Notes under the pieces: generated by a model
What the model saw: the letters and a program-made list of their open reading frames with translations, nothing else
What the model was told of the DNA's origin: nothing
Database searches by the model: none
Translations under genes and position numbers: made by a program
Assembly: GCF_041102575.1 (NCBI RefSeq)
Contig: NZ_JBGCUE010000004.1
Coordinates: 62,001 to 126,000, forward strand
DNA length: 64,000 nucleotides
Direction: 5' to 3'
DNA from: Tenuifilum sp. 4138str
GTDB taxonomy: Bacteria; Bacteroidota; Bacteroidia; Bacteroidales; Tenuifilaceae
Shown: positions 27,185-37,792 of the stretch, one piece after another
How positions within the stretch are numbered: the first letter of the stretch is position 1
Layout of the letters: each line of letters opens with the position of its first letter

Positions 27185-28014
27185 AACGGTTGAGCCTTCT
27201 TAATCAACTTTTTAATTACCTTGACATTTCGGGTATCAATGGAATCAAGCTTGTCAAAATTTCGGGGCGAGTATGTAACCTTTAGGTTACTGAAAATTGC
27301 ATTACGCTTAAAGTTTGAGGTTGAGTTGCCTGAGTCGTACAGCCAACCCTTGAGGTGAGTAATTTGCTTGTCGGTAAGCGTTAGCTTGTAGCTATAGCTA
27401 TGAACGTTTCCATCTTTTACATAGGTGGCAAAAACGGGATTTTCTCTCACTCCAATCGGCGTACCATCGTCAAAGTAGAAAAAGATGTAGTGTCGTACGT
27501 TTACCCCTTCATCATCGGGAAAGAACTGGGCATCGAACGAAATGGTGTAATCACCAAGGTCAACCACAGGTATATCGAACCCCAGCGATGGGTTAGTGGA
27601 ATACTCTATAGCCATATTCCAGCGTGTTTTATGGGGCCATAGGTTGTCGCTGCTATCCGAATTCCTATCAAGCGTGTCGGACTTTGAGGTTTCCTCTAGT
27701 TTGTCTCTCATTCGGGTCAATTCCATCACCACCTTGTCGAAAATGATATCGAATTTTTCCGTATTCCTTGAGTAGTACTTAACGGAACTGTCGAACTGAG
27801 CGGTTGTGTAGCCGTACGATTTTAGGATGGGCTCGTAGTAATCAATTGAGTCATGGCCATAAAGGATGTTGTGGGGTGGTGAACTTGTAACGCCATCGGT
27901 TATAAAAATCTTTGTGAGAATTTTTACCATGTCCCTTTCAGGAATGATGTAGCCTTTATTACAGGAAAGTAAAGAGAATATTGAAACTAAAATAAGGGAG
28001 ACCGTTCTTCTCAT
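27181..28014 (-). CDS. DUF4296 domain lipoprotein
   Basis: This 277-residue protein has a lipoprotein signal with the lipobox LLSC (C18). The DUF4296-type helical domain (about 24-110) includes IPERDMVKILTKIFITDG and SYGYTTAQFDSSVKYYSRN. The C-terminal beta-rich part has unknown function. DUF4296 proteins are common envelope proteins in Bacteroidota. It is the first gene of the operon and overlaps the amidohydrolase by 4 bp. A TAGATTTG -7 box lies at 28061-28068 on the minus strand. Confidence 0.83.
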   Translation of the reverse strand: MRRTVSLILVSIFSLLSCNKGYIIPERDMVKILTKIFITDGVTSSPPHNILYGHDSIDYYEPILKSYGYTTAQFDSSVKYYSRNTEKFDIIFDKVVMELTRMRDKLEETSKSDTLDRNSDSSDNLWPHKTRWNMAIEYSTNPSLGFDIPVVDLGDYTISFDAQFFPDDEGVNVRHYIFFYFDDGTPIGVRENPVFATYVKDGNVHSYSYKLTLTDKQITHLKGWLYDSGNSTSNFKRNAIFSNLKVTYSPRNFDKLDSIDTRNVKVIKKLIKKAQPL

Positions 28015-28060
28015 TGGGATAACTATTTACCAGGTGTAATGTAAAACGCAAAATTCACTG

Positions 28061-28068
28061 CAAATCTA
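28061..28068 (-). promoter_or_regulatory. Candidate -7 box for the DUF4296 operon
   Basis: Read on the minus strand it is TAGATTTG, fitting TAnnTTTG, 47 bp before the start codon. The -33 position has no TTG. Confidence 0.4.
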
Positions 28069-28091
28069 TTACTTTTTTCAGAATTAGATAA

Positions 28092-28114
28092 AAAACCGGG
28101 CATTGCCCGGTTTT
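28092..28114 (-). terminator. Intrinsic terminator after the second SprF-like gene
   Basis: A perfect 10-bp stem AAAACCGGGC / GCCCGGTTTT with an ATT loop lies just after the stop at 28121 and closes the second adhesin operon. Confidence 0.87.
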
Positions 28115-28120
28115 AGTAGT

Positions 28121-29062
28121 TTATTTTAGCTTATCGAAGTTGTAACCAAACATCACCTCATGTGAACCAGAGTTATACTTTTTTATCCCAAGCAAGCTCC
28201 AGTCAAACGAGTACCCCAGCAAATAACGCTTTTGCCATGTAACCCCAACCATTACAGAAAGTGCATCCTTCCAACGAAGCGATAATCCCCCCCATACATT
28301 ATACCCCTTTTGGATATATGTATATTTCCCGTTCAGCTCGAACTGCATAGGGCTACCGAACATGTATTTTAATAATGCTGATGTTTCTACCTCCATGTTT
28401 CGATTTAGGTTTACCCAGTAACCGCCACTAAGTAGCAAGTGCTGTTTCAATCGGCTTGTTCCAACTGGTTCAGGGTAAAACCTCAAACGCTGTCCAAAGA
28501 GTTGGTGAGCGGCAATTCCAACGTGGTAAGAGGTACTGTATAGGTAAAAACCAATTGAAGCATCGGGTGATACTACCGTTTTGGTGGCCTGAATTATTGC
28601 GGGATCGTACCGTGGATCAGGTTCTTCGCCCAAACTAAGTTTTGTACCATCGAGCCTGTAAAGCATCATGCCAAACGAAATACCTCCTGATATCCTGAGT
28701 CCCGATTCATCAAGCATCATATTATAGGCATAAGTACCCATGAAGTTTGTTTTTGCGGTTGGCCCCGTAACATCGTTTGTGATGTATGCACCCCATCCCA
28801 TGTCGTACTTGGTGAATGGACCATAAACACTGGCGCTAACCGAGAAAGGCGCATCGTTTATTCCCACCCACTGATTACGATTGTTTCCCCTAATCTGGTA
28901 GTGATTCAGGGTCCCAGCAATGGCCGGATTGTACAGGTATGGGTTGAACATAAACTGGGAGAAGTGGGGAACCTGCTGGGTATTCCCTGTAAATGGGATA
29001 GAAATAATTAGCAGTAATGCTAGAATTAGTTTCCCGGGTTTAAGTGATGATATCATTTTCAT
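28121..29062 (-). CDS. PorP/SprF family type IX secretion-associated membrane protein (second copy)
   Basis: This 313-residue protein has a signal peptide and the family start QQVPHFSQFMFNPYLYNPAIAGT, then barrel-like strands and the ending SGSHEVMFGYNFDK. It lies 21 bp after the 2882-residue SprB-repeat adhesin, repeating the adhesin-SprF order of the 9317-23814 locus. It has diverged well from the first copy, apart from the N-terminal motif and the final strand, so each probably serves its own adhesin. Confidence 0.92.
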   Translation of the reverse strand: MKMISSLKPGKLILALLLIISIPFTGNTQQVPHFSQFMFNPYLYNPAIAGTLNHYQIRGNNRNQWVGINDAPFSVSASVYGPFTKYDMGWGAYITNDVTGPTAKTNFMGTYAYNMMLDESGLRISGGISFGMMLYRLDGTKLSLGEEPDPRYDPAIIQATKTVVSPDASIGFYLYSTSYHVGIAAHQLFGQRLRFYPEPVGTSRLKQHLLLSGGYWVNLNRNMEVETSALLKYMFGSPMQFELNGKYTYIQKGYNVWGGLSLRWKDALSVMVGVTWQKRYLLGYSFDWSLLGIKKYNSGSHEVMFGYNFDKLK

Positions 29063-29083
29063 AACCGTAATATTTTTGGGCTG

Positions 29084-32000
29084 TTACTTTACAATGGTAA
29101 CAGAACCGGTTATTGGTTTCCAGTTTGCTCCTTGTGCTTCAATGTTAAACTTAATAACGTAGTAGTAAGTGCCAATTGGTAACTCATGACCACTATTCGA
29201 CTTACCATCCCATCCCTTTGCGGCCTTATCGCCTGTGGCTGACCAAACCAGCGAACCCCAACGGTTGAAAATCTCTATGGAGAGGTCGGGGAATAGGTAA
29301 CTCTTTGGAACTCGCCATATATCATTAATACCATCGCCATTGGGTGAGAATACATTACCAAATGCAAGATCGTCAACCACCTTGGTGTATAGCCTTATGG
29401 AATCGGTACATCCTGCCTCGGTTCTGGCTATCACATCAACCAGTATGTACTCATTTATTCTCTTGGTTATTGGGTCTTGGATTTTCACAATTCTATCCTG
29501 TGGGATTTGGTTCTTGATCTCCTGGTTGAATAGAATTTGTGAGTTCCAGCTGTTAGATGGTAGGAACATTTCGGCAGGTTTCCATTCAAAAGTGGTAGCA
29601 TAATCAACGCTCTTGGTTATAACGTCGATATTGTACTCTTTACCCATCAGGATTGATATGATAGTATCCTGAACTGCTGAAATGTAAAGTGGAACATGTA
29701 GGCCTATTTCAGGAAGTACATTTAGGTTGATGGTGTCTTTTTCAATACACTGAGGCGTTCCAACGTAGTAAACCCTCAAAACATAGGATTTACTCTCGGT
29801 TAGCGAAACCGATAAAGTGTTTCCTTCCTGAATTTGAGTATTGCTTGGTAGTTCGTTCCAGTAATAAAGGAATGCAAGGTCTGGATCGCCACCACTTACT
29901 GAACCAACAAGTGTAACAGGGTTATTGAAGCAAACGGTGGTATCGTTGCCAGCAATTGCTCTGAAATTATACCTGTCCTCAATTCCAACAAAGAATGTAG
30001 TGTCGTAAACGCAGCCTTTAGTATCGGTTACCCTTAGAGTGTAGTTGCCCGATGAAATGTTGGTTAAACTATTATCGGTATCGCCTAAGCCTAGCCATTC
30101 AAAGGTTAGCTCGCTAAAGTCTCCTGTACCACCTGTTTTGCTATCTATGGTAATACTTCCCTTATCGGTACCATTTATTTCCCTACAGTATGCATCTTGG
30201 ATATTGGCATTTAGCTTAAGCATGGCAGGGCCTTTAACCTCAAAGGTATCGGTTACGGAGCAGTTAAGAGCATCGGTTACTTGTATCCAGTATTTACCAA
30301 CAACAATGTTCTCAAGATCCATTGTGGTTTGGCCATTTGACCAAAGGAAGGTGTAGTCGGGTTGACCACCACTAACCTGTACGCGTACATATCCCGATGG
30401 GTCATTTGGACAAGCCAGCGAATCGGCTGGGGTTAATCCGGTTATTATTATTGCAGGGGGTTCTGATAATGTAACCCTTAAAGGCGGATCAAAGTTGGCA
30501 GAGCAACCATTTCCATCCGTAACCGCAACATCATATACACCTGCAGGTAGATTCTCAAATACGCCAGTATTGTTAGATGATGTTACAGTACCGGTTATTG
30601 AGTAGGTTAGAGCACCAGTGCCACCTGTAGCTGTAATGTTAATAGCCCCAATGGCCTGGCCATTACAGGTAGGATCAAATTGAACAAGTTCAACTAACTG
30701 GATTGCACTAGGTTCAGTCATTGGAGGAACATCGGTTACCTCAGTTGTACATCCGTGCGAATCGGTAATGGTAAAGTTGGTGTAGGAACCAACTGCAACG
30801 CCAGTTGCCACGTTCCCAGTGGATGAGCCTCCATCCCAAGTTATTGTATACACGGGAGTACCTCCGGTTATATCGAAAGTTACTGAGCCGCTTGCTTGTC
30901 CGTTACACAATGGATTTTCAAGGCTTACAAATGTTGCAGTTAGAGGTGCGGGTTCAGCAATATCAACCTGTTGGTTGGGGAATACCGTTGAAATATTGTC
31001 TGTTATTGCTATCAGGTAGGAATCAGCAGGTAGGTTCTCGACGGTAAAGATATTACCTCCCTGGTCGATAACCGGAACCGGAGTCATGTCCGATAATCTT
31101 GTACACAGAACTGTAAATGGAGGGAATCCACCAGTTATGGTTATGGTGATTAACCCATCGGATAATCCATTACAGCTTACATCGTTTGAGGTAATATCGA
31201 TATTGACACCACTAATAACCAAATCGCCTGTTTCTACGTTACAACCATTTACATCTGTTACTCTAACCCTGTAGGTTCCTGTACCTAGTCCGGTAAAATC
31301 ACCTGTACCGTTTGAGATATTATTGGGGAGTAAAGTATAGGTTAGTGCACCAGTGCCACCTGTGGCTATTACATGTATTTCCCCATCGTTAGCTCCCGGA
31401 GTACTTTCTTGAACTACGTTTACATTAGTAATTACAAGCTGTGCAGGTTGAGTAACGGTAACCAGTTGCGATTGCGGACAGTTATTGATATCATTTACAA
31501 CAACAACATAATCGTTTGCAGTGAGGTTGGTGAAAATATTTGATGGGTAGAAGGTTGTGCCACCATCAATTGAGTACTGCAACGGTGGCGTGCCTCCTGA
31601 AGCAATAATCTCGATACTACCGTTATTATCGCCATAGCATCCGGTAACATGGGTAACATTTATGTTATCGATACTGATAAGCGATGGAGAGTTAAGGGTG
31701 ATAGGCCCTGTTGATACAGGTCCACAACTGTTTGCATCGGTAACATCTACGGTATAGGTACCAGCGCCTAACCCATTGAAAGTACCAGTTGTGTTAGTGA
31801 TTGCCCCTGGGTTAAGCGTATAGGTCAAAGTACCTGTACCACCGCTGGCAACAACCGTTATGCTTCCAAATGAAGTGCAGGTAGGATCAACAGTGGTAAT
31901 ATTATCGATAGTTATAGCCGGAGGCTCACTGATGGTTGTGCTAGAGCTGGCCATACAGCCATTGTTGTCCATTACTTCAATAAGGTAGTTATTTGCAGCA

Positions 32001-35000
32001 AGGCCAGTAAATAATCCTGTACCCTGCCATGCTCCGCCATTGATACGGTATTGTATAGGAGCAACTCCGCCAGTAACTGTTACATTAATTTGACCATCTG
32101 ATAGTCCATTACATGAAATGTTGGTAGTTGTAACGTTCAAAATTATTGGTGCGGGTTCATTTATAGTTACATCTTGCGATGTTGTACAAAGGTTGGCATC
32201 GCGCACTACAACATTGTAAATGCCACCGCTCAGGCCGGTCTTTAGGCTAAGGGCCTGCCATGTAGATCCACCATCGAACGAGTACTCGTAAGGTGGAGTC
32301 CCACCGGATGCAGTTACGTTAATTTCTCCGTTTCCATCGCCGTTACATACTAAATCAACAGTGGTGTAGGTGAACGTGAGTTGAGCAGGTTCAACAATGG
32401 TAAATGGTCCGGCAACAATGGGTCCGCAGCTATTAGCATCGTTAATTTCAACAGTGTAGGTACCTGCCGATAGATTTGTAAAGGTTCCTGTTCCATTTGT
32501 AGCCAAAACATTTGAACCAGCATCGAGCAGGGAATAGGTCAGAGGTGCTGTACCCCCTGAACCAGTTACGGAAATTGTACCATCGTTTGCTCCAAAGCAT
32601 GTTATATCGGTAGCAGTTTGAGAACCTACTGATAATGGGGCTGGTTCAATTATAGTAAGGTCTTCTCCAATAGTTATACATCCATTAGCATCCTGAACAG
32701 CAGGGGTATAGGTTCCACCACCCAGTCCGGTAAATAGACCTGTTGCATTACCAAACGGTGCGCCTCCTGTAATACTGTAGTTGTAAGGAGCAGTACCGCC
32801 CGATGCAACAAGGGTAATTGTTCCATCGGATAGACCATTACAGGTGATATCGGTCTTTGTTCGGGTGGTAAAGAACAATGCAGGGGGTTGACCAACGGTA
32901 AAGTCCTGTGTTAGAATACAGCCATTGATGTCGCGAACATACATTGTGTAGTCCCCAGCAGTTAAACCGGTAAAGTTTCCGCTAGCAAAGTAGTTAATTC
33001 CATCAATTGAATATTCAAGAGCACCAGTACCTCCGCTAGCGATTGCATCAACCTCACCGTTGTTTCCACCAAAGCAAGTAACGTCGGTAACAGTGAGGGT
33101 GTTAATTACAATAGCAGGAGGACCTGTAATATCAGCAGGTTTAGTAACAATACACCCATTTGCATCGCGAACATAAACAGTGTAAGAACCAACCCCAACA
33201 TTGAAAGTATAGGTTGTTGGGTAGAATGTAATCCCATCAATTGAAACCTGCTTTAATCCAGTACCTCCCGAAACGCCAGTAACCTTAATTGTTCCGTTTG
33301 TGTTGTACCAACAACCTGTTACGTTAGTGGTTTGAACCGTAAAGTTAATGGGCGAAGGTTGATTAATATAGATTGGGTTACCATTGTTTGCAGCAACAAC
33401 GCAGCCATGCGAATCGCGAACCTTAATGTAGTAAGGGTTGGTTGGTCCGCCTGGTAGGTTTTCAAATACAGGGTTGGTACCCCAAACCTCGGGTTGATAG
33501 ATTGAAAATTCGTAACCACTTCCAGATCCTCCCGCAACATTGCTAATAGTAATTTTACCTGTATTATCGCCGTAGCATGTAGTTATCTGTGTTATCTCAT
33601 AGGTGAAAGAGATAGTGTTGGGATCAACCATTTCCACAGTTGTTGGCCAGGTTGCTGTACAGCCATTGGCATCGCGTACTACAATGTCGTAGTAGCCATC
33701 ACCAACAGTAAAAGTGTTGCTTAGCTGGAAGTTTAATCCATTGTCGATGGAGTACTCCAGTGTACCGGTACCACCGCTGGCGGTAATGGTAATTGTTCCA
33801 TCGGCGTAACCACTACATGAGATAGGCGTAGTAGTTACATCCGATATTACAATGGGAGCGGGTTCCGCAACATCGATATCTTCAGAATATGCGGGACATC
33901 CGTTTGCATCGGTTATATTCAGGGTATATGTTCCCGCAGCTAGGTTTGTAAAATCTGCTGGGGTTGGATGAGCTGGATTCTGTGTTCCAATTAGGCTTGC
34001 ACCAAGGTAAAGGGTGTAAACGTAATTAGGCGTACCGCCATTTGCAAGTGCCTGGATTGACCCATTGGTATCACCTGAACACCCGCTAACAGGAACCACT
34101 GTTTTTGATGCAAGTCCAATGGCTGTGGGTTCAGTTAGCACAACGTTCCCCTGAGCCTGGCAGCCCAATGCATCGGTAACTGTAACAGTATAGGTAACGC
34201 CTGCGCTTAGGTTAGTGGCAGTTTGGTTGGTTTGAACGGGCGATGTGTCCCAGCTATAGCCGTAACCGGGTGTACCACCCGATACGTTTACAGTGGCCTG
34301 TCCGTTACTATATCCGTTACAGGTGGGGTCAGATGTTGTAAATCCATCAACCTTGAGTTCAGGGGCTACAGTAACCTGAACAACATTGCTGGGGTTGTTA
34401 ACGCACGGTCCACTGTTCACTAACCTACGGAACCATGTGGTTTGGGTTAACGAACCGGGTTGGTAGTTAATACTGGTTGCGCCAGCAACATTGCTGAATG
34501 GACCTCCAGCGCCAACCGTACTACTTTGCCACTGGTAGGTGTAAGTTCCATTGCCACCTGTTGGGGTTAAACCGTCGAGTTGAGCGGGTGAGGTATTGTA
34601 ACAAATGGTTTGATTGGCGCTAATAATATTATTCCCAATTGCCGGAAGAACGGTAATTGCCACTACGTTGCTAATGCTAACGCATGAGCCCGATGTTACT
34701 ATCCTTCTGTACCATGTATTAGCCGTTAATGCAGGAGGCGAATAGTTTTGTGCAGTTGCTCCTACAATATTGTTGAATGGACCCGATACTCCTGTAGTGC
34801 TACGTTGCCACTGGTAAGAGTAAACACCGGAACCTCCTCCGGGAGCAGCTCCAGTAAGTTGAGCTGGAGTATCGTTATAGCATATGGTTTGGTCATTTCC
34901 AATTGTATTCCCAGTAATCTCAGGAATAATAGTTATGGTTACAGTGTTTGAGTTTGTAATGCCACATGTGTTTACTTCAACCCTACGGTAACAGCGGGTC

Positions 35001-37732
35001 TCGGTAAGACCAGCAGGCGGGTCGTAACTTGAACCGGTAGCACCGGTAATGGTAGTCCAGCCGCCCGCACAGTTCGATTGGTATTCCCATGTGTAAGTCC
35101 AGCTACCATCTCCACCTGAGGGTAAAGTAACGTTGTTAAGGGGTAGTGGGTCGCTGTTGTAGCATAGGGTTTGGTTACCGTCAATTGAACCAGCTGTTAT
35201 ATCGGGGTAAACCGTTACTGTTACCTCGTTGGAATATCCTGTACCGCAGCTGTTGGTTGCAACCCGACGGTAGGTTCGGGTTGTTGTTTGACCGGCAGGA
35301 ATATCGTAGGTTAGGCTATTAACACCCAGCGAAGTCCATGGTCCAGCACCTTCCCTGTATTCCCAGTCGTAAGTCCATGCACCACTACCACCGCTTGGTG
35401 AGGTAACGTTAGTGAATGCATCGGGATCGCCATTGTAGCAAACTGGTGCAGGGGTACTAATTGTACCACCATCAACAGCTGGAGCAACGGTTACTGTTAG
35501 TGTATTGGAATATCCAGTACCACAGAGATTGGTTGCACCCCTACGGTAGCTTGTGGTTTGGGTAATGCCGGCTGGCGGGTCGTAGGTTAAACCGTTAGCC
35601 CCTGCAATGCTTGTCCAACCGCTTCCTGTATCCTGTTCCCAGAAGTATGTGAATGCCCCATTACCACCGCTTGCCGCTGAACTACTTGTAAATGCAGCAG
35701 GGTCGTCGCCATAACACACCGTTTGATCCGACGCAATTACTCCGCCATTGATATCGGCATAAATGGTTATGGTTACTGTATTTGAGTAAACTGTTCCGCA
35801 GTCGTTTGTTGCAACCCTACGGTAACAGCGGGTTTCGGTCTGGTTTGCAGGAGGATCGTAGGTTAAGCCTGTTTCTCCAGGTATAACAATCCAGGGACCT
35901 GCACAGTTGGACTGGTATTCCCAGCTGTAAGTCCAGGGGCCATTGCCACCTGAGGGGTCAACTGTGCTTGTAATAGCACTTGGGTCAGAGTTATAGCATA
36001 ACGATTGATCACCTGCAATTGTACCTCCGTTCATTTGTGGGTAAACGGTAACGGTAATCTCGTTTGAGTATGCAAAACCACAGGCATTCTCTGCTTTTCT
36101 GCGGTATTGGGTAGTTTGTGTAATTCCAGCGGGAACATCGTAAGTTAAACCATTGGCACCGGCAATTGATGTCCATGATCCTGCGCCAACCTTTTGTTCC
36201 CAGCTATATGTCCAAGCACCAGTACCCCCTGCGGGAGACACTACATCGATAAATGCAGCGGGGTCGCCGCTGTAGCAAACACTTTGGTCGGAACCTATTG
36301 TTCCACCTGTAACCTGATCGTAAACGGTCACGGTTAGCTCGTTGGAGTAAGCTATTCCGCAAGTATTGTTAGCAACCCTTCGGTATTGAGTTGTTTGGGT
36401 TAAACCGGCAGGAACATCGTAGGTTAGCCCAGTTGCACCGCTAATGTCAGTCCAACTTCCAGCACCCACTTTTTCTTGCCATTGGTAGGTGAAAACGCCA
36501 TCACCACCCGATGCCGGGGCGTCGTTATTGAAAGCTGCCGGGTCGCCTGCATAACAAATTGATTGGTTTGAACTAATACTACCGCCATTTAAATCGGCAT
36601 ATACGGTTACAGTGATAGTGTTAGAGTAAACGGTACCGCATCCGTTGGTTGCGGCTCTACGATAATCTGTGGTTTGTGTGAGTCCAGCAGGGACATCGTA
36701 AGTTAAACCGGTTGCCCCGGAAATATCGGTCCAGCTACCAGCACCCACTTTTTCTTGCCATTGATAGGTCCAGCTCCCATCTCCTCCTGTAGGTGAAGCG
36801 ATATCGGTAAATGGGTCGGGATCGCCATTGTAACATATGGTTTGATCGCTACCAATTGTCCCCCCGTTGAGCTGGTCATAAACCAGCACTGTGGTTTGGG
36901 CGGAGTTGATACAACCGTTAGCATCCTGGACGGTTACGGTGTAATCGCCTGAATTATCAGGTGTGACGTTAGTTATGGATGGATTTTGGTCGGTAGAGCT
37001 GAAGGGTATCGTTGAGTTACTTGACCAGCTGTACGATACCATACCATTGGGAGCGGAGGAGAGGTTTATGGTTCCATTGTAGCAAGAAGGACCATCGTTA
37101 CTTGCCGTAGCGTTTGGTAATGGATTTACTGTAATGTTAATGGCATTAGATAGCCTTGAGCACCCGGTAGTGGTTAATGTAACCCTTGCGCGGTATGAAC
37201 CAGTTTGGGTTGCACTGTACTGATCGCTCGTAGCACCGCTAATATCAGCCCCGTCCTTACGCCATTGGTAAGCATAGTTCACGCCGGTAACGGCTTCAAG
37301 AAGCGCAGAGCCGCCCTGACAGAATGTAGTTGGGTCAGTGGTAGATATTGATGCAGTAGGTGATTGAAGAATTTCGATGCTAATATTATCAGAAGCAGTA
37401 TTGGAACCCTCGTCCTCTACATCGCAAGTGAAATTATAGATGCCAGCAGGAGAATTGGTATTAAGAATGGCTACATCACCTGGAGGAACAATGGTAAGTA
37501 CGTGTGTGTCACCTGACCAGGTGTAGGTATAATTACCAGGGTCGCCAACACCATTCTCTGTTTGAACAGTAAGAGTAAACGAACCGGAACCCTGACAGAC
37601 CTGTGTTTGCCCACCCGATGGAACTATGGTTACGGTGAACTGTCCAAAAACTGGGGTAATTTCAAATGCCGATATTACAAGTAGCATGGCTGCTGCCTGT
37701 AATATCTTTCGGAAAGTATTATATGCTTTCAT
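29084..37732 (-). CDS. Giant T9SS-secreted adhesin with Ig-like and SprB repeats
   Basis: This 2882-residue surface protein has a signal peptide (to about 30), three CHU-type Ig-like domains (about 31-289), and nine Ig-like repeats of about 93 residues (290-1125; GSDQTICYNGDP, GLTYDVPAG, YRRAATNxCG). It then has 18 SprB repeats of about 81 residues (about 1126-2587; core ITCNGLSDGTI, SGGTxPYxYS, AGTYTVxVxDANGC, EP) and ends with a CHU_C-type domain (about 2791-2882; FSPNGDGINDIW, FNRWGSLVW). SprB itself is the mobile gliding adhesin of F. johnsoniae; the shared repeats and the adjacent SprF-like gene suggest a related role. Whether this cell glides cannot be told from the window. Confidence 0.93.
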   Translation of the reverse strand: MKAYNTFRKILQAAAMLLVISAFEITPVFGQFTVTIVPSGGQTQVCQGSGSFTLTVQTENGVGDPGNYTYTWSGDTHVLTIVPPGDVAILNTNSPAGIYNFTCDVEDEGSNTASDNISIEILQSPTASISTTDPTTFCQGGSALLEAVTGVNYAYQWRKDGADISGATSDQYSATQTGSYRARVTLTTTGCSRLSNAINITVNPLPNATASNDGPSCYNGTINLSSAPNGMVSYSWSSNSTIPFSSTDQNPSITNVTPDNSGDYTVTVQDANGCINSAQTTVLVYDQLNGGTIGSDQTICYNGDPDPFTDIASPTGGDGSWTYQWQEKVGAGSWTDISGATGLTYDVPAGLTQTTDYRRAATNGCGTVYSNTITVTVYADLNGGSISSNQSICYAGDPAAFNNDAPASGGDGVFTYQWQEKVGAGSWTDISGATGLTYDVPAGLTQTTQYRRVANNTCGIAYSNELTVTVYDQVTGGTIGSDQSVCYSGDPAAFIDVVSPAGGTGAWTYSWEQKVGAGSWTSIAGANGLTYDVPAGITQTTQYRRKAENACGFAYSNEITVTVYPQMNGGTIAGDQSLCYNSDPSAITSTVDPSGGNGPWTYSWEYQSNCAGPWIVIPGETGLTYDPPANQTETRCYRRVATNDCGTVYSNTVTITIYADINGGVIASDQTVCYGDDPAAFTSSSAASGGNGAFTYFWEQDTGSGWTSIAGANGLTYDPPAGITQTTSYRRGATNLCGTGYSNTLTVTVAPAVDGGTISTPAPVCYNGDPDAFTNVTSPSGGSGAWTYDWEYREGAGPWTSLGVNSLTYDIPAGQTTTRTYRRVATNSCGTGYSNEVTVTVYPDITAGSIDGNQTLCYNSDPLPLNNVTLPSGGDGSWTYTWEYQSNCAGGWTTITGATGSSYDPPAGLTETRCYRRVEVNTCGITNSNTVTITIIPEITGNTIGNDQTICYNDTPAQLTGAAPGGGSGVYSYQWQRSTTGVSGPFNNIVGATAQNYSPPALTANTWYRRIVTSGSCVSISNVVAITVLPAIGNNIISANQTICYNTSPAQLDGLTPTGGNGTYTYQWQSSTVGAGGPFSNVAGATSINYQPGSLTQTTWFRRLVNSGPCVNNPSNVVQVTVAPELKVDGFTTSDPTCNGYSNGQATVNVSGGTPGYGYSWDTSPVQTNQTATNLSAGVTYTVTVTDALGCQAQGNVVLTEPTAIGLASKTVVPVSGCSGDTNGSIQALANGGTPNYVYTLYLGASLIGTQNPAHPTPADFTNLAAGTYTLNITDANGCPAYSEDIDVAEPAPIVISDVTTTPISCSGYADGTITITASGGTGTLEYSIDNGLNFQLSNTFTVGDGYYDIVVRDANGCTATWPTTVEMVDPNTISFTYEITQITTCYGDNTGKITISNVAGGSGSGYEFSIYQPEVWGTNPVFENLPGGPTNPYYIKVRDSHGCVVAANNGNPIYINQPSPINFTVQTTNVTGCWYNTNGTIKVTGVSGGTGLKQVSIDGITFYPTTYTFNVGVGSYTVYVRDANGCIVTKPADITGPPAIVINTLTVTDVTCFGGNNGEVDAIASGGTGALEYSIDGINYFASGNFTGLTAGDYTMYVRDINGCILTQDFTVGQPPALFFTTRTKTDITCNGLSDGTITLVASGGTAPYNYSITGGAPFGNATGLFTGLGGGTYTPAVQDANGCITIGEDLTIIEPAPLSVGSQTATDITCFGANDGTISVTGSGGTAPLTYSLLDAGSNVLATNGTGTFTNLSAGTYTVEINDANSCGPIVAGPFTIVEPAQLTFTYTTVDLVCNGDGNGEINVTASGGTPPYEYSFDGGSTWQALSLKTGLSGGIYNVVVRDANLCTTSQDVTINEPAPIILNVTTTNISCNGLSDGQINVTVTGGVAPIQYRINGGAWQGTGLFTGLAANNYLIEVMDNNGCMASSSTTISEPPAITIDNITTVDPTCTSFGSITVVASGGTGTLTYTLNPGAITNTTGTFNGLGAGTYTVDVTDANSCGPVSTGPITLNSPSLISIDNINVTHVTGCYGDNNGSIEIIASGGTPPLQYSIDGGTTFYPSNIFTNLTANDYVVVVNDINNCPQSQLVTVTQPAQLVITNVNVVQESTPGANDGEIHVIATGGTGALTYTLLPNNISNGTGDFTGLGTGTYRVRVTDVNGCNVETGDLVISGVNIDITSNDVSCNGLSDGLITITITGGFPPFTVLCTRLSDMTPVPVIDQGGNIFTVENLPADSYLIAITDNISTVFPNQQVDIAEPAPLTATFVSLENPLCNGQASGSVTFDITGGTPVYTITWDGGSSTGNVATGVAVGSYTNFTITDSHGCTTEVTDVPPMTEPSAIQLVELVQFDPTCNGQAIGAINITATGGTGALTYSITGTVTSSNNTGVFENLPAGVYDVAVTDGNGCSANFDPPLRVTLSEPPAIIITGLTPADSLACPNDPSGYVRVQVSGGQPDYTFLWSNGQTTMDLENIVVGKYWIQVTDALNCSVTDTFEVKGPAMLKLNANIQDAYCREINGTDKGSITIDSKTGGTGDFSELTFEWLGLGDTDNSLTNISSGNYTLRVTDTKGCVYDTTFFVGIEDRYNFRAIAGNDTTVCFNNPVTLVGSVSGGDPDLAFLYYWNELPSNTQIQEGNTLSVSLTESKSYVLRVYYVGTPQCIEKDTINLNVLPEIGLHVPLYISAVQDTIISILMGKEYNIDVITKSVDYATTFEWKPAEMFLPSNSWNSQILFNQEIKNQIPQDRIVKIQDPITKRINEYILVDVIARTEAGCTDSIRLYTKVVDDLAFGNVFSPNGDGINDIWRVPKSYLFPDLSIEIFNRWGSLVWSATGDKAAKGWDGKSNSGHELPIGTYYYVIKFNIEAQGANWKPITGSVTIVK

Positions 37733-37792
37733 CTGCTTATATTTTTCACTCGTTAGAGTTTGATATTCTCAGTTTAAATATTTGTCAAAATA

